A stretch of 8,461 nucleotides of DNA, taken from assembly GCA_949127685.1 (NCBI GenBank), contig CASBPW010000045.1, forward strand, positions 1 to 8,461. The letters are read 5' to 3'. The notes beneath the pieces were generated by a model, which searched no databases, was not told the origin of the DNA, and worked only from the letters and a program-made list of their open reading frames with translations. The DNA comes from Candidatus Sivonenia alaskensis PMM_0068 (lineage in GTDB: Bacteria > Cyanobacteriota > Cyanobacteriia > Gloeobacterales > PMM-0068). A program made the translations under genes and the position numbers. Each line of letters opens with the position of its first letter. Within the stretch, counting starts at the first letter, position 1. Of the stretch, positions 1-6,625 are shown in pieces.

Positions 1-116
1 CAACCAATACATCATAATTTTTGCAACTGAGTCGGCAAAAGGATGGAGGAACATCTTCAATTCCGCTCCCGTGCTGGTTACTATTAAGAGGAGTCTACCT
101 ATCTCCCTTACCTTTT
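1..116 (+). promoter_or_regulatory. Upstream region of leuA with a possible -10 element
   Basis: No gene is supported here. CATAAT at 13-18 is one mismatch from the TATAAT -10 consensus, so a transcript could begin near base 25 and give a leader of roughly 90 nt. The matching -35 would lie at or beyond the left edge, so this cannot be tested. An AGGAG at 89-93 is the only strong Shine-Dalgarno-like sequence near leuA, but it lies 23 nt before the ATG, too far for normal use. No Pho box or T-box-like feature is visible. Confidence 0.25.
85..110 (+). promoter_or_regulatory. Hairpin just upstream of the leuA start
   Basis: TAAGAGGAG (85-93) can pair with CTCCCTTA (103-110), giving eight base pairs with one bulged A around a 9-nt loop. 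The stem ends 6 nt before the leuA ATG and contains the only AGGAG sequence nearby. If it forms in the mRNA it would mask that sequence or the ribosome landing site. Pairing is read from the sequence; a regulatory role is inference. There is no T-tract, so it is not an intrinsic terminator. Confidence 0.35.
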
Positions 117-1742
117 ATGAAGCACGTTGAACGGTTAATTGTTTTCGACACCACCCTCCGGGATGGAGAACAATCTCCTGGAGCTACGCTCAATACCCAG
201 GAAAAACTCGAAATTGCCCGTCAACTAGCGCGACTAGGGGTAGACGTCATTGAAGCAGGGTTTCCCTATGCCAGCCCTGGCGATTTTGAAGCGGTGCAGC
301 TCATTGCCCGTGAACTAAAGGGCGTCACCATTTGTGGTTTGGCGAGGACGTTACCTCAAGATATTGACCGTTGTGCAGAAGCGTTGCAAGACGCTGAGCG
401 GGCTCGTATCCATACGTTTATTGCGACTTCTGACCTGCACATGCAGTACAAGCTGCGCAAATCCCGTGAAGACGTGTTAGCGAGTACGCAGGAAGCGGTG
501 ACTCATGCCTGTAATAAACTGCGGGAATTAAGGGGCGACCGCTTTTGGGAAGTGGAATTTTCTCCAGAAGATGCTGGGCGTTCTGACGAAGCTTTTCTCT
601 TTCAGGTGATCGAGACTGCGATCCGGGCAGGGGCAACCACGATTAACATTCCCGATACGGTTGGCTATACGACACCCAGTGAATTTGGGGGGTTGATTCG
701 TCGTATCCGCGAGCATGTTCCGAATATTGATCAAGCTATTATTTCTGTCCATTGTCATAACGATCTGGGCTTGGCGGCAGCGAACTCTTTGGAAGCGGTG
801 AAAAATGGAGCACGCCAGGTCGAATGTACGATCAATGGGATTGGCGAGCGCGCAGGCAACTGCTCCTTGGAAGAGATAGTGATGACACTCTTTGTTCGGA
901 GGCCCTATTTCAATCCTTATTTCGGTCGTCCAGCAGAATCAGAAGAGCCTTTAACCCAGATCAAAACTACGGAAATTTATCGGACTTCCCGTTTGGTTTC
1001 AACGCATACAGGGATGCTGGTCCAGCCCAACAAAGCGATTGTTGGGGCGAATGCTTTTGCCCATGAGTCAGGGATTCACCAAGATGGCGTTCTCAAGAAC
1101 AAACGCACCTATGAAATTATGGATGCCGAAAGCATTGGCCTGGCTGAAAACCACTTAGTGCTAGGCAAACTCTCTGGCCGTAATGCTTTTCGTTCTCGCC
1201 TGCAGGAGTTGGGCTTTTTTCTCAATGAAACAGACTTGAACCGTGCTTTTTTGCGCTTTAAAGACCTCGCCGACAAGAAGAAACATGTAACCGATTGGGA
1301 TTTGGAGGCAATCGTCAATGATGAAGCGCGCCAGGTCTTAGAAGCCTATCAATTGCTTCAAGTTCAAGTTTCTTGTGGAGACCAGGGTCTTCCCACGGCC
1401 ACGGTCAAGATCTTAGTTCCTCAAGGCGAAGAACTGGTGGATGCAGCGGTCGGTACAGGACCAGTAGATGCTGTCTATAAGGCGATTAATCGGATGATTC
1501 AATTGCCCAATGAACTGATTGAATTCTCTGTGCAATCGGTGACTGAAGGCATTGATGCTTTGGGTAAAGTAACGATCCGCTTACGTCATGGCGGCAAAAC
1601 CTTTACGGGGCATGGAGCTAACACGGACATTATTGTTGCTTCTGCCCGCGCCTATATCAACGCCCTCAACAAGCTCCACAATGCCCTATCCCATCCTGAA
1701 ATAATGACCAATCAGGAAGAAATTGCCGGACAGAAAGTATAA
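117..1742 (+). CDS. leuA: 2-isopropylmalate synthase (LeuA)
   Basis: This cytoplasmic enzyme condenses acetyl-CoA with 2-oxoisovalerate, the first committed step of leucine biosynthesis. The 541-residue product is full length for bacterial LeuA. The N-terminal TIM barrel begins with DTTLRDGEQSPG (11-22), which holds metal ligand D11. VHCHNDLG (211-218) supplies metal ligands H212 and H214, and GIGERAGN (241-248) supplies N248. NAFAHESGIHQDG (312-324) is the family signature in the linker region. Residues from about 405 to 520 form the C-terminal regulatory domain that binds leucine for feedback inhibition; GTGPVDAVYKAI (447-458) is typical of it. The ATG at 117 is chosen because homology begins there. 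The frame stays open back to a TTG at 21, but those 32 residues look like translated leader. No good Shine-Dalgarno sequence sits at usual spacing. The PHP gene follows after 72 bp on the same strand. Confidence 0.96.
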   Translation: MKHVERLIVFDTTLRDGEQSPGATLNTQEKLEIARQLARLGVDVIEAGFPYASPGDFEAVQLIARELKGVTICGLARTLPQDIDRCAEALQDAERARIHTFIATSDLHMQYKLRKSREDVLASTQEAVTHACNKLRELRGDRFWEVEFSPEDAGRSDEAFLFQVIETAIRAGATTINIPDTVGYTTPSEFGGLIRRIREHVPNIDQAIISVHCHNDLGLAAANSLEAVKNGARQVECTINGIGERAGNCSLEEIVMTLFVRRPYFNPYFGRPAESEEPLTQIKTTEIYRTSRLVSTHTGMLVQPNKAIVGANAFAHESGIHQDGVLKNKRTYEIMDAESIGLAENHLVLGKLSGRNAFRSRLQELGFFLNETDLNRAFLRFKDLADKKKHVTDWDLEAIVNDEARQVLEAYQLLQVQVSCGDQGLPTATVKILVPQGEELVDAAVGTGPVDAVYKAINRMIQLPNELIEFSVQSVTEGIDALGKVTIRLRHGGKTFTGHGANTDIIVASARAYINALNKLHNALSHPEIMTNQEEIAGQKV

Positions 1743-1814
1743 AGATGAAGCAAAGATTGAGCTAAATAACGTTAATTTCTGTTACGTTGTAGGTGCCCCT
1801 TCCGGTGCGCTACA

Positions 1815-2639
1815 GTGCTTGAGCTTCACTGCCATACTACATATTCAGATGGGACCTATACGCCCAGAGAGTTGGTTTATGCCGCCTATGAAAGTGGAGT
1901 CCGTGCCTTAGCGATTACGGACCATGACACGATGGCGGGATGGGATGAAGCGATGGAAGCGGCTCGAGGTCTGGGTGTAGAAATCGTCCCTGGGCTTGAG
2001 CTAAGCACTACCCACAATAATTGTTCACTCCATGTTTTAGCTTTTTATCCAGACCGGGAAAAGCTGTCTGCGTTCTTGGCTGAGCGACGCTTGGGTAGGA
2101 TTCGTCGGGCGGAAACCATGGTCAGCAAACTCAATGATCTAGGCATCCATATCGAATTGCCAAACGTCGAGATTCCTGGACGTCCCCATATTGCTCGTGC
2201 GCTCGTGAGAGCGGGCTACATCACCCGAGAACAAGAGGCCTACGATCGGTACTTAGGCGATGGCAAATCTGCCTATGTCGCCTATGAGCCGCTGAGTGCT
2301 GTGGATGGTATTGCCATGCTCCGTGCCTGTGGTGCTGTGCCTGTGTGGGCACACCCCTACCTTTTCCAGGGAGGGCCTGTAGCGGAGGTGCTGCCTGAGC
2401 TAGTCGCAGCGGGATTGATGGGCTTGGAAGTTTATCACTCTGATGCCAGCCTTAGAAGCAGTGGTCGCTTGAAGGCTTTGGCAGAACAATATGGTCTGAT
2501 TTGTACAGGCGGTAGCGACTTCCATGGCACCAATAAAGACCATGTCTATCTCAATATGCTCAAACTTCCGTTGTCCCTCTTGGACGAATTGAAAGCGGCA
2601 CACAAAAAAGCTCAGCGTGAGCTGAGTCTTTCCGTTTAG
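1815..2639 (+). CDS. PHP-domain phosphoesterase, TrpH/YciV-like
   Basis: This is a 274-residue cytoplasmic metal-dependent phosphoesterase of the PHP superfamily. Its length and motif order fit the TrpH/YciV group, whose studied members remove the 3' phosphate from 3',5'-nucleoside bisphosphates such as pAp or trim RNA 5' ends. Visible metal-ligand motifs are LHCHT (H5, H7), SDG (D12), ITDHD (D36, H37), LELS (E62), H73, GRPHIA (H125), WAHP (H180), EVYH (H208) and GSDFHG (D235, H237). The set looks complete, so the enzyme is probably active. The start is a GTG: the frame is closed by TAA at 1773-1775 and no ATG lies between, so GTG at 1815, just before the first motif, is the only good choice. 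No clear Shine-Dalgarno sequence is seen. It probably shares a transcript with leuA. It converges on pstB with 21 bp between stop codons. The exact substrate is not shown by the sequence. Confidence 0.87.
   Translation: MLELHCHTTYSDGTYTPRELVYAAYESGVRALAITDHDTMAGWDEAMEAARGLGVEIVPGLELSTTHNNCSLHVLAFYPDREKLSAFLAERRLGRIRRAETMVSKLNDLGIHIELPNVEIPGRPHIARALVRAGYITREQEAYDRYLGDGKSAYVAYEPLSAVDGIAMLRACGAVPVWAHPYLFQGGPVAEVLPELVAAGLMGLEVYHSDASLRSSGRLKALAEQYGLICTGGSDFHGTNKDHVYLNMLKLPLSLLDELKAAHKKAQRELSLSV
2604..2631 (-). terminator. Intrinsic terminator of the pst operon, inside the PHP gene
   Basis: On the minus strand CTCAGC (2626-2621), loop TCAC, and GCTGAG (2616-2611) form a perfect 6-bp stem, followed by one C and six T (2609-2604). 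This is a classical rho-independent terminator placed about 35-55 nt after the pstB stop. It lies within the last codons of the PHP gene. Read on the plus strand, the same stem has a GTGA (GNRA-type) loop but only a poor tail (TCTTTCC), so it should work mainly for the leftward pst transcript. Confidence 0.6.
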
Positions 2640-2660
2640 ATTGAACCTGGGGACGTCGTT

Positions 2661-3488
2661 TTAACCGAATCGTCCGGTGATGTAATCTTCAGTACGTTTG
2701 TCCACAGGGTTAGAGAAAATAGTCTTAGTCGCGCCGCATTCGACCAAATTACCAATGCGACTCTCATCGGTATTGAAAAATAGCGTGTGATCGGAGACAC
2801 GGGCCGCCTGTTGCATGTTATGGGTGACGATGATGATCGTCAGCTGATCACGAAGAATGAACATTAATTCTTCAATACGCAAGGTCGCAATCGGATCAAG
2901 GGCAGAGCAAGGCTCATCCATAAGCAAGACATCCGGATCCACAGCTAGGGAGCGGGCAATACATAGTCTTTGCTGTTGACCCCCAGATAATCCTTGGGCA
3001 GAAGTGCGGAGCTTATCTTTAACTTCCTCCCAAAGCGCTGATTTTTTGAGCGTCGATTCAACCAAGTCATCGAGATTGTCCTTAGTGCCAAACAGGCGAG
3101 GTCCGTAAGCAATATTGTCATAGATAGACATGGGGAAAGGATTAGGCCGTTGGAAGACCATCCCCACCCGCTTACGCAGACGGGTTAGGTTCACCTTCGG
3201 GTCATAAATATCCTGCCCATAAAGCAAGATCTTTCCATCAATACGGACTTTGGTTTCTGCCTCTGCAATCCGATTGAGCGATTTTAAGAAAGTAGACTTG
3301 CCACAACCGGATGGCCCAATGATGGATGTGATTGATTTTTCAGTAATGTCTGCATTAATGCCGTCAAGGGCCTTACGGGTGCCATAGTAGAAGGCCATGT
3401 CCCGAACTGTAAAAGTCTTAACTAGATTTCCAGTGGAAGACTTTTCTATACCTATATTCTCCCTATTAACATCTTCCCTATTAACCAT
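2661..3488 (-). CDS. pstB: Phosphate ABC transporter ATP-binding protein PstB
   Basis: PstB is the ATPase that powers phosphate import through PstC/PstA on the inner face of the plasma membrane. The 275-residue protein has all ABC motifs: Walker A GPSGCGKST (58-66), Q-loop Q113 in VFQRPNPFPMS, signature LSGGQ (167-171), Walker B VLLMDEP (187-193), D-loop SALD (195-198) and H-loop H223. The Q-loop context and DEPCSALDPI are characteristic of PstB rather than other ABC importers. The ATG start at 3488 is supported by AGGAGT (3501-3496) 7 nt upstream. The first roughly 24 residues precede the conserved domain and contain a small tandem repeat, VNRED/VNREN. The gene is last in pstSCAB; no phoU follows, and the next gene is the convergent PHP gene. 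An intrinsic terminator lies shortly past the stop. Confidence 0.97.
   Translation of the reverse strand: MVNREDVNRENIGIEKSSTGNLVKTFTVRDMAFYYGTRKALDGINADITEKSITSIIGPSGCGKSTFLKSLNRIAEAETKVRIDGKILLYGQDIYDPKVNLTRLRKRVGMVFQRPNPFPMSIYDNIAYGPRLFGTKDNLDDLVESTLKKSALWEEVKDKLRTSAQGLSGGQQQRLCIARSLAVDPDVLLMDEPCSALDPIATLRIEELMFILRDQLTIIIVTHNMQQAARVSDHTLFFNTDESRIGNLVECGATKTIFSNPVDKRTEDYITGRFG
3456..3485 (-). repeat. 15-bp tandem repeat in the pstB N-terminus
   Basis: Codons 2-6 and 7-11 of pstB are an imperfect tandem duplication: GTTAATAGGGAAGAT (3485-3471) then GTTAATAGGGAGAAT (3470-3456), 13 of 15 bases identical. It encodes VNRED followed by VNREN, before the conserved ATPase domain. It reads as a simple in-frame slippage duplication in a tolerant N-terminal tail. 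Confidence 0.7.
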
Positions 3489-3495
3489 GAGGAAT

Positions 3496-3501
3496 ACTCC
3501 T
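3496..3501 (-). promoter_or_regulatory. pstB ribosome binding site overlapping the pstA stop
   Basis: AGGAGT on the minus strand, 7 nt before the pstB ATG, is a strong Shine-Dalgarno sequence. It overlaps the pstA stop codon TAG (3502-3500). Ribosomes finishing pstA therefore stop on the pstB initiation site, which suggests coupled translation and fixes the pstB start. Confidence 0.75.
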
Positions 3502-4384
3502 AAAACCGGCGTCTAAAAACAAAACGGGCCAAAATGTTGATAGTTAAAACTAACATCAACAACAATAAAGATGCCGCCCATGCTTGAGACTTAAGGTCAT
3601 TATAGGCTGAGGTAGCATAACTAAAGATTAAGGTCGCCAGAGAGGCGGTTGGTAGATTAGGTCTGGTAAACCAGTAGGTACTGGAGGCTGCTGTAAATAT
3701 AAGGGGTGCTGTTTCACCTGCGGCCCGTGATATCCCGAGCAGAATACCCGTGATAATGCCGGGGAACGCCGCAGGAACAATAACCTTTGCTATGGTCTGG
3801 AAGCGATTGGCTCCCAAACCGAGAGAGGCAAGACGAAGTTCCCAAGGAATTAGTTTGAGGGCTTCCTCTGTAGTGCGCACGATGATCGGAAGCATCAGAA
3901 TAGCAAGCGCAAAGGCACCAGCCCAAGCAGAAGGTGTCTTTAGAGGAATTACAAGAACACCGTAGGCGAAAACCCCAACGATGATCGAAGGCACACCGGA
4001 CAGAACATTCACCCCAAAGCGGATGAAGTCGTCAACAACATTATCACGGCCGTACTCAGATAGATAGATGCCAGTCAGAACGCCAAAAGGCACACTCAAA
4101 GCAGTGGCAAGAGCAACAATAATAAACGATCCTTGGATAGCGTTTCCAAAACCACCGATGGAGCCAGTGGGTGCCGGTAGAGAGGTAAGAACGGTCCAAT
4201 TCAGCGAAGAAAAGCCATTGACCAGGACATAATATAGCACCGAAAATAAGGGCACCAGAGCAATCAGGGTGAAAATGATCGACAAGATGGTCATGCCCTT
4301 GTCAAAAAATGCTCGTTCAAAATTGAGCGGTTGGTCGAGCTCTTCAATGAGATCTGGCTTATTGGGGCTACTGGTTGAAATCAT
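3500..4384 (-). CDS. pstA: Phosphate ABC transporter permease PstA
   Basis: PstA pairs with PstC to form the plasma-membrane channel for phosphate released by PstS. The 294-residue product is normal length for PstA. Hydrophobic segments fit six membrane spans, at about 32-55, 86-110, 123-148, 155-172, 204-222 and 267-288. A permease EAA loop is visible as EEALKLIPWELRLASLGLG (about 173-191), the contact surface for PstB. Two adjacent starts exist. The ATG at 4384 shares its A with the pstC TGA stop (TGATG) and has GGAG (4396-4393) 8 nt upstream. A GTG one codon earlier (4387) would overlap pstC by 4 nt with only 5 nt spacing. I prefer the ATG; either implies termination-reinitiation coupling. 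Its stop overlaps the pstB ribosome binding site. Confidence 0.95.
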   Translation of the reverse strand: MISTSSPNKPDLIEELDQPLNFERAFFDKGMTILSIIFTLIALVPLFSVLYYVLVNGFSSLNWTVLTSLPAPTGSIGGFGNAIQGSFIIVALATALSVPFGVLTGIYLSEYGRDNVVDDFIRFGVNVLSGVPSIIVGVFAYGVLVIPLKTPSAWAGAFALAILMLPIIVRTTEEALKLIPWELRLASLGLGANRFQTIAKVIVPAAFPGIITGILLGISRAAGETAPLIFTAASSTYWFTRPNLPTASLATLIFSYATSAYNDLKSQAWAASLLLLMLVLTINILARFVFRRRF

Positions 4385-5319
4385 CACTGACGCTCCAAAG
4401 AGACACGGCGCACAAAGATTTCAGCTAAAATGTTGACCAACAAAGTAATTACAAAAAGCAAAAAACCTGCGAAGAATAGAGAAGAGAGGTGCAGTTCACC
4501 GCTTGCTTCTCCAAACTCGTTGGCTAGAACTGCCGCGATCGTATAAGCGGGAGCAAAGATAGACTTGGGGATTTCAGGGGCATTACCGATAACCATCGTA
4601 ACTGCCATCGTCTCACCCAAGGCGCGGCCTAAGCCAAGAACACAGGCCCCAACGATCCCAGAAGTTCCAGCGGGTATCATTACCCGGAAAATAGTTTCCC
4701 AGCGGGTCGCACCAAGGGCCAAAGAAGCGTTCCGTAGGCTTCTTGGTATGGACTTTAGAACCTCCCGGCTAATAGAGGCCACCGTCGGTAGGACCATGAT
4801 AGAAAGCAGCAAACCTGCGGTAAATAGGCCATAGCCAGAGGAGCTACCCCCGCTTAACCATTGCAGCAGAGGACGTAGGATTGGGATCATCACGAAAATG
4901 CCCCACAGCCCATAGACAACACTTGGAATAGCGGCTAGCAATTCAACCATAAAGCTAATCGGGGTGAGCACCGCTTCCGGCAGGAAGTCTTCCGTCAGGA
5001 AAATAGCGATTCCCAACCCGATCGGTATCGCGAAAGCCATAGCAATCAGTGCGGTGGCCACGGTTCCAAAAACAAAGGAAAGACCACCGAACTGATCACT
5101 ATTCGGATCCCAGTTGCTATCCGTTAGAAAACCAAAGCCAAATTGTCTAATGGCAGGTAGAGAATCCCCTGCCACTACCAGGGTTATCCAGATGAGCACG
5201 CCAATAACAGCTAAACCAGCCACCTTTACGACATTATTGAAGATAGGGTCAGCGGGCAGAGTACCCTGGGGGGTAAATATCTCTGCGGATGCTTCTTCCT
5301 TACGCGTTAATTGGGTCAT
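4384..5319 (-). CDS. pstC: Phosphate ABC transporter permease PstC
   Basis: PstC is the second half of the phosphate channel in the plasma membrane. It has 311 residues. A polar N-terminal tail of about 30 residues precedes the first span (31-50). A periplasmic segment carries DSNWDPNSDQFGG (67-79), characteristic of PstC. Further spans lie near 81-108, 117-150, 164-182, 219-244 and 280-303. The permease EAA loop is SREVLKSIPRSLRNASLALG (184-203), and IPSVVYGLWG (131-140) is a conserved PstC membrane motif. The ATG at 5319 has no clear Shine-Dalgarno sequence. The gene starts 60 bp after pstS and its stop overlaps the pstA start. That 60-bp gap shows no strong hairpin, so nothing obvious sets the pstS to pstC expression ratio. 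Confidence 0.96.
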   Translation of the reverse strand: MTQLTRKEEASAEIFTPQGTLPADPIFNNVVKVAGLAVIGVLIWITLVVAGDSLPAIRQFGFGFLTDSNWDPNSDQFGGLSFVFGTVATALIAMAFAIPIGLGIAIFLTEDFLPEAVLTPISFMVELLAAIPSVVYGLWGIFVMIPILRPLLQWLSGGSSSGYGLFTAGLLLSIMVLPTVASISREVLKSIPRSLRNASLALGATRWETIFRVMIPAGTSGIVGACVLGLGRALGETMAVTMVIGNAPEIPKSIFAPAYTIAAVLANEFGEASGELHLSSLFFAGFLLFVITLLVNILAEIFVRRVSLERQ

Positions 5320-5379
5320 TGCAGTATCTAGATGGATGGGATAGAGGCTTTGCTATGGTACGTGACGTGTTGACTTTCG

Positions 5380-6414
5380 CTACTGAACTTGCGCTACGGA
5401 TTGCTTGACCAGCTTCAACAAACTTGCGGGCAGGGGAGCGTATTCGAGGGCAGGGGCATACTTTTGACCATCAGTAAGCGCCCAGTCTAGAAATTTCTTC
5501 AATCCATCGGCCTTAGCTTTGTCATCCATTTTGTCGTACACCAGCAGCCAGGTTAGACCGACAATCGGATAGGATTTAGGGCCGTCTGGATCAGCAACAA
5601 AAACCCTCAGATTTTCAGGGAACTTAGTACCTTCCAGCGCAGCACTCACTCCTTCAATGCTCGGAGCCACAAATTTGCCCTCCAGGTTTTGGAGCGTGGC
5701 TACAGGCAATTTATTCTGTGAGGCATAGGCAGACTCAATATAGCCAATTGAACCGGGGGTCTGCTGGACCTGAGCGGCTACGCCATCATTACCTTTGGCT
5801 CCAAGCCCAACGGGCCATTTAACAGACTTACCACTACCCACATCTCTTTTCCATTCAGGGCTAATAGCGGAAAGATGATTGGTGAAAATAAAGGTGGTGC
5901 CAGAGCCATCAGCGCGGCGTACTACAGAAATCGATTGATTAGGTAGTTTTACGTCTGGGTTCGTCTTTGCAATCTTGGGATCATTCCACTTAACGATTCT
6001 ACCCCGGTAGATACCAGCAAGGGTTTCACGGTCAAGCTTTAGACCACTGGGAACACCTCCCACATTGTAGGTGACTGCGACAGCGCCCGATGTCATCGGT
6101 AGCATAAGAATCTTACCAGGAGCTTTCGCTAGTTCCTCGTCCGTCATTGCAGCGTCGGATGCACCGAAGTCTACAGTCTTCTTGGTGATTTGGTTGATGC
6201 CGCCGCCACTCCCGATAGCTTGGTAGTTAATCTTTACGTCCGGATTCTTCTTGTTGTACTCAAAGAACCATTTCTTGTAGAGCGGTTCGGGGAAGGTTGC
6301 ACCAGCACCGTTTAGATCTAGGGCGTTAGCTGCCTGTAGGGCAATAGGAGATGCGATCGCGATCAGTGCCACGAGCGTCGCGAAGGCGCGCCGAGTCCAT
6401 TTCTGAGTCTGCAT
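5380..6414 (-). CDS. pstS: Periplasmic phosphate-binding protein PstS
   Basis: PstS captures phosphate in the periplasm and delivers it to PstC/PstA. The 344-residue precursor starts with an export signal (hydrophobic core about 11-28) and a likely cleavage site around 28-31 (LQA or ANA). There is no lipobox cysteine, so the mature protein should be soluble and start near LDLNGAGATFPEP. Phosphate-contact positions known from the family are visible: T40-F41 in GAGATFP, S69 in GSGGG, D87 in GASDA, and R167/D169/S171/G172/T173 in RRADGSGTTF. The signal has TRRAF at 7-11, which resembles a twin-arginine motif, so Tat export is possible. The ATG at 6414 is preceded by AGGAG about 13 nt upstream, rather far. 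A Pho box and -10 lie upstream (6485-6517). It is the first gene of pstSCAB. Confidence 0.97.
   Translation of the reverse strand: MQTQKWTRRAFATLVALIAIASPIALQAANALDLNGAGATFPEPLYKKWFFEYNKKNPDVKINYQAIGSGGGINQITKKTVDFGASDAAMTDEELAKAPGKILMLPMTSGAVAVTYNVGGVPSGLKLDRETLAGIYRGRIVKWNDPKIAKTNPDVKLPNQSISVVRRADGSGTTFIFTNHLSAISPEWKRDVGSGKSVKWPVGLGAKGNDGVAAQVQQTPGSIGYIESAYASQNKLPVATLQNLEGKFVAPSIEGVSAALEGTKFPENLRVFVADPDGPKSYPIVGLTWLLVYDKMDDKAKADGLKKFLDWALTDGQKYAPALEYAPLPASLLKLVKQSVAQVQ
6353..6360. repeat. HIP1 octamer
   Basis: A single perfect GCGATCGC, the highly iterated palindrome of many cyanobacterial genomes, lies in the pstS signal-peptide region. It is the only copy I found, so it gives only weak support for the origin. 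Confidence 0.6.
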
Positions 6415-6484
6415 AAGTAACTAACCACTCCTCTGTTATGTTAAATTTCGCTCTTGAAAAGCGTTACAGGATTTGGGCAACCAT

Positions 6485-6517
6485 ATAGTACCGAGACTGG
6501 GTTAACCAAAGGTTAAG
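6485..6517 (-). promoter_or_regulatory. Pho box and -10 of the pstSCAB promoter
   Basis: On the minus strand CTTAACCT (6517-6510), spacer TTG, GTTAACCC (6506-6499) is a near-ideal pair of the cyanobacterial Pho-box repeat recognised by the PhoB-type regulator SphR. After 8 nt comes TACTAT (6490-6485), a plausible -10, so the second repeat occupies the -35 position as in activator-dependent Pho promoters. Transcription would start near 6478, giving a leader of about 64 nt. The same bases also give a weaker pair on the plus strand (GTTAACCA, AAG, GTTAAGCT). Confidence 0.8.
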
Positions 6518-6625
6518 CTCGATACTTTCCTGGCCCTGAAGCCTAGCTTCTAAACTGTGAGCGTGCGAAATCTACATCCGCACAGTGATGAGGGGAAGAC
6601 TTAATCGGGAGAATGTCCCCAAGTT

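Noticed and set aside
21..116. A 32-residue N-terminal extension of LeuA starting at TTG 21
   Set aside because: The family homology starts at MKHVERLIVFDTTLRDGEQ (ATG 117). The extension has no family resemblance, and its start has no ribosome binding site.
43..130. Two tiny frames in the leuA leader: ATG 43-87 (14 residues) and GTG 71-130 (19 residues, several Leu/Val/Ile), considered as leader peptides
   Set aside because: Neither has a ribosome binding site at a usable distance, there is no run of leucine codons, and no attenuator-type terminator follows.
1767..1774. TAACGTTA palindrome between leuA and the PHP gene as an operator or Pho box
   Set aside because: It lacks the 11-bp direct-repeat layout of a Pho box, and an 8-bp palindrome alone is weak evidence.
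1723..1911. Plus-strand frame across the leuA end and PHP start
   Set aside because: It overlaps two well-supported genes in another frame, starts with TTG inside leuA, and resembles no family.
2611..2631. Plus-strand terminator for leuA-PHP at the same hairpin
   Set aside because: On the plus strand the stem is followed by TCTTTCCGTTT, a poor U-tract, and lies before the stop codon; only the minus-strand reading is strong.
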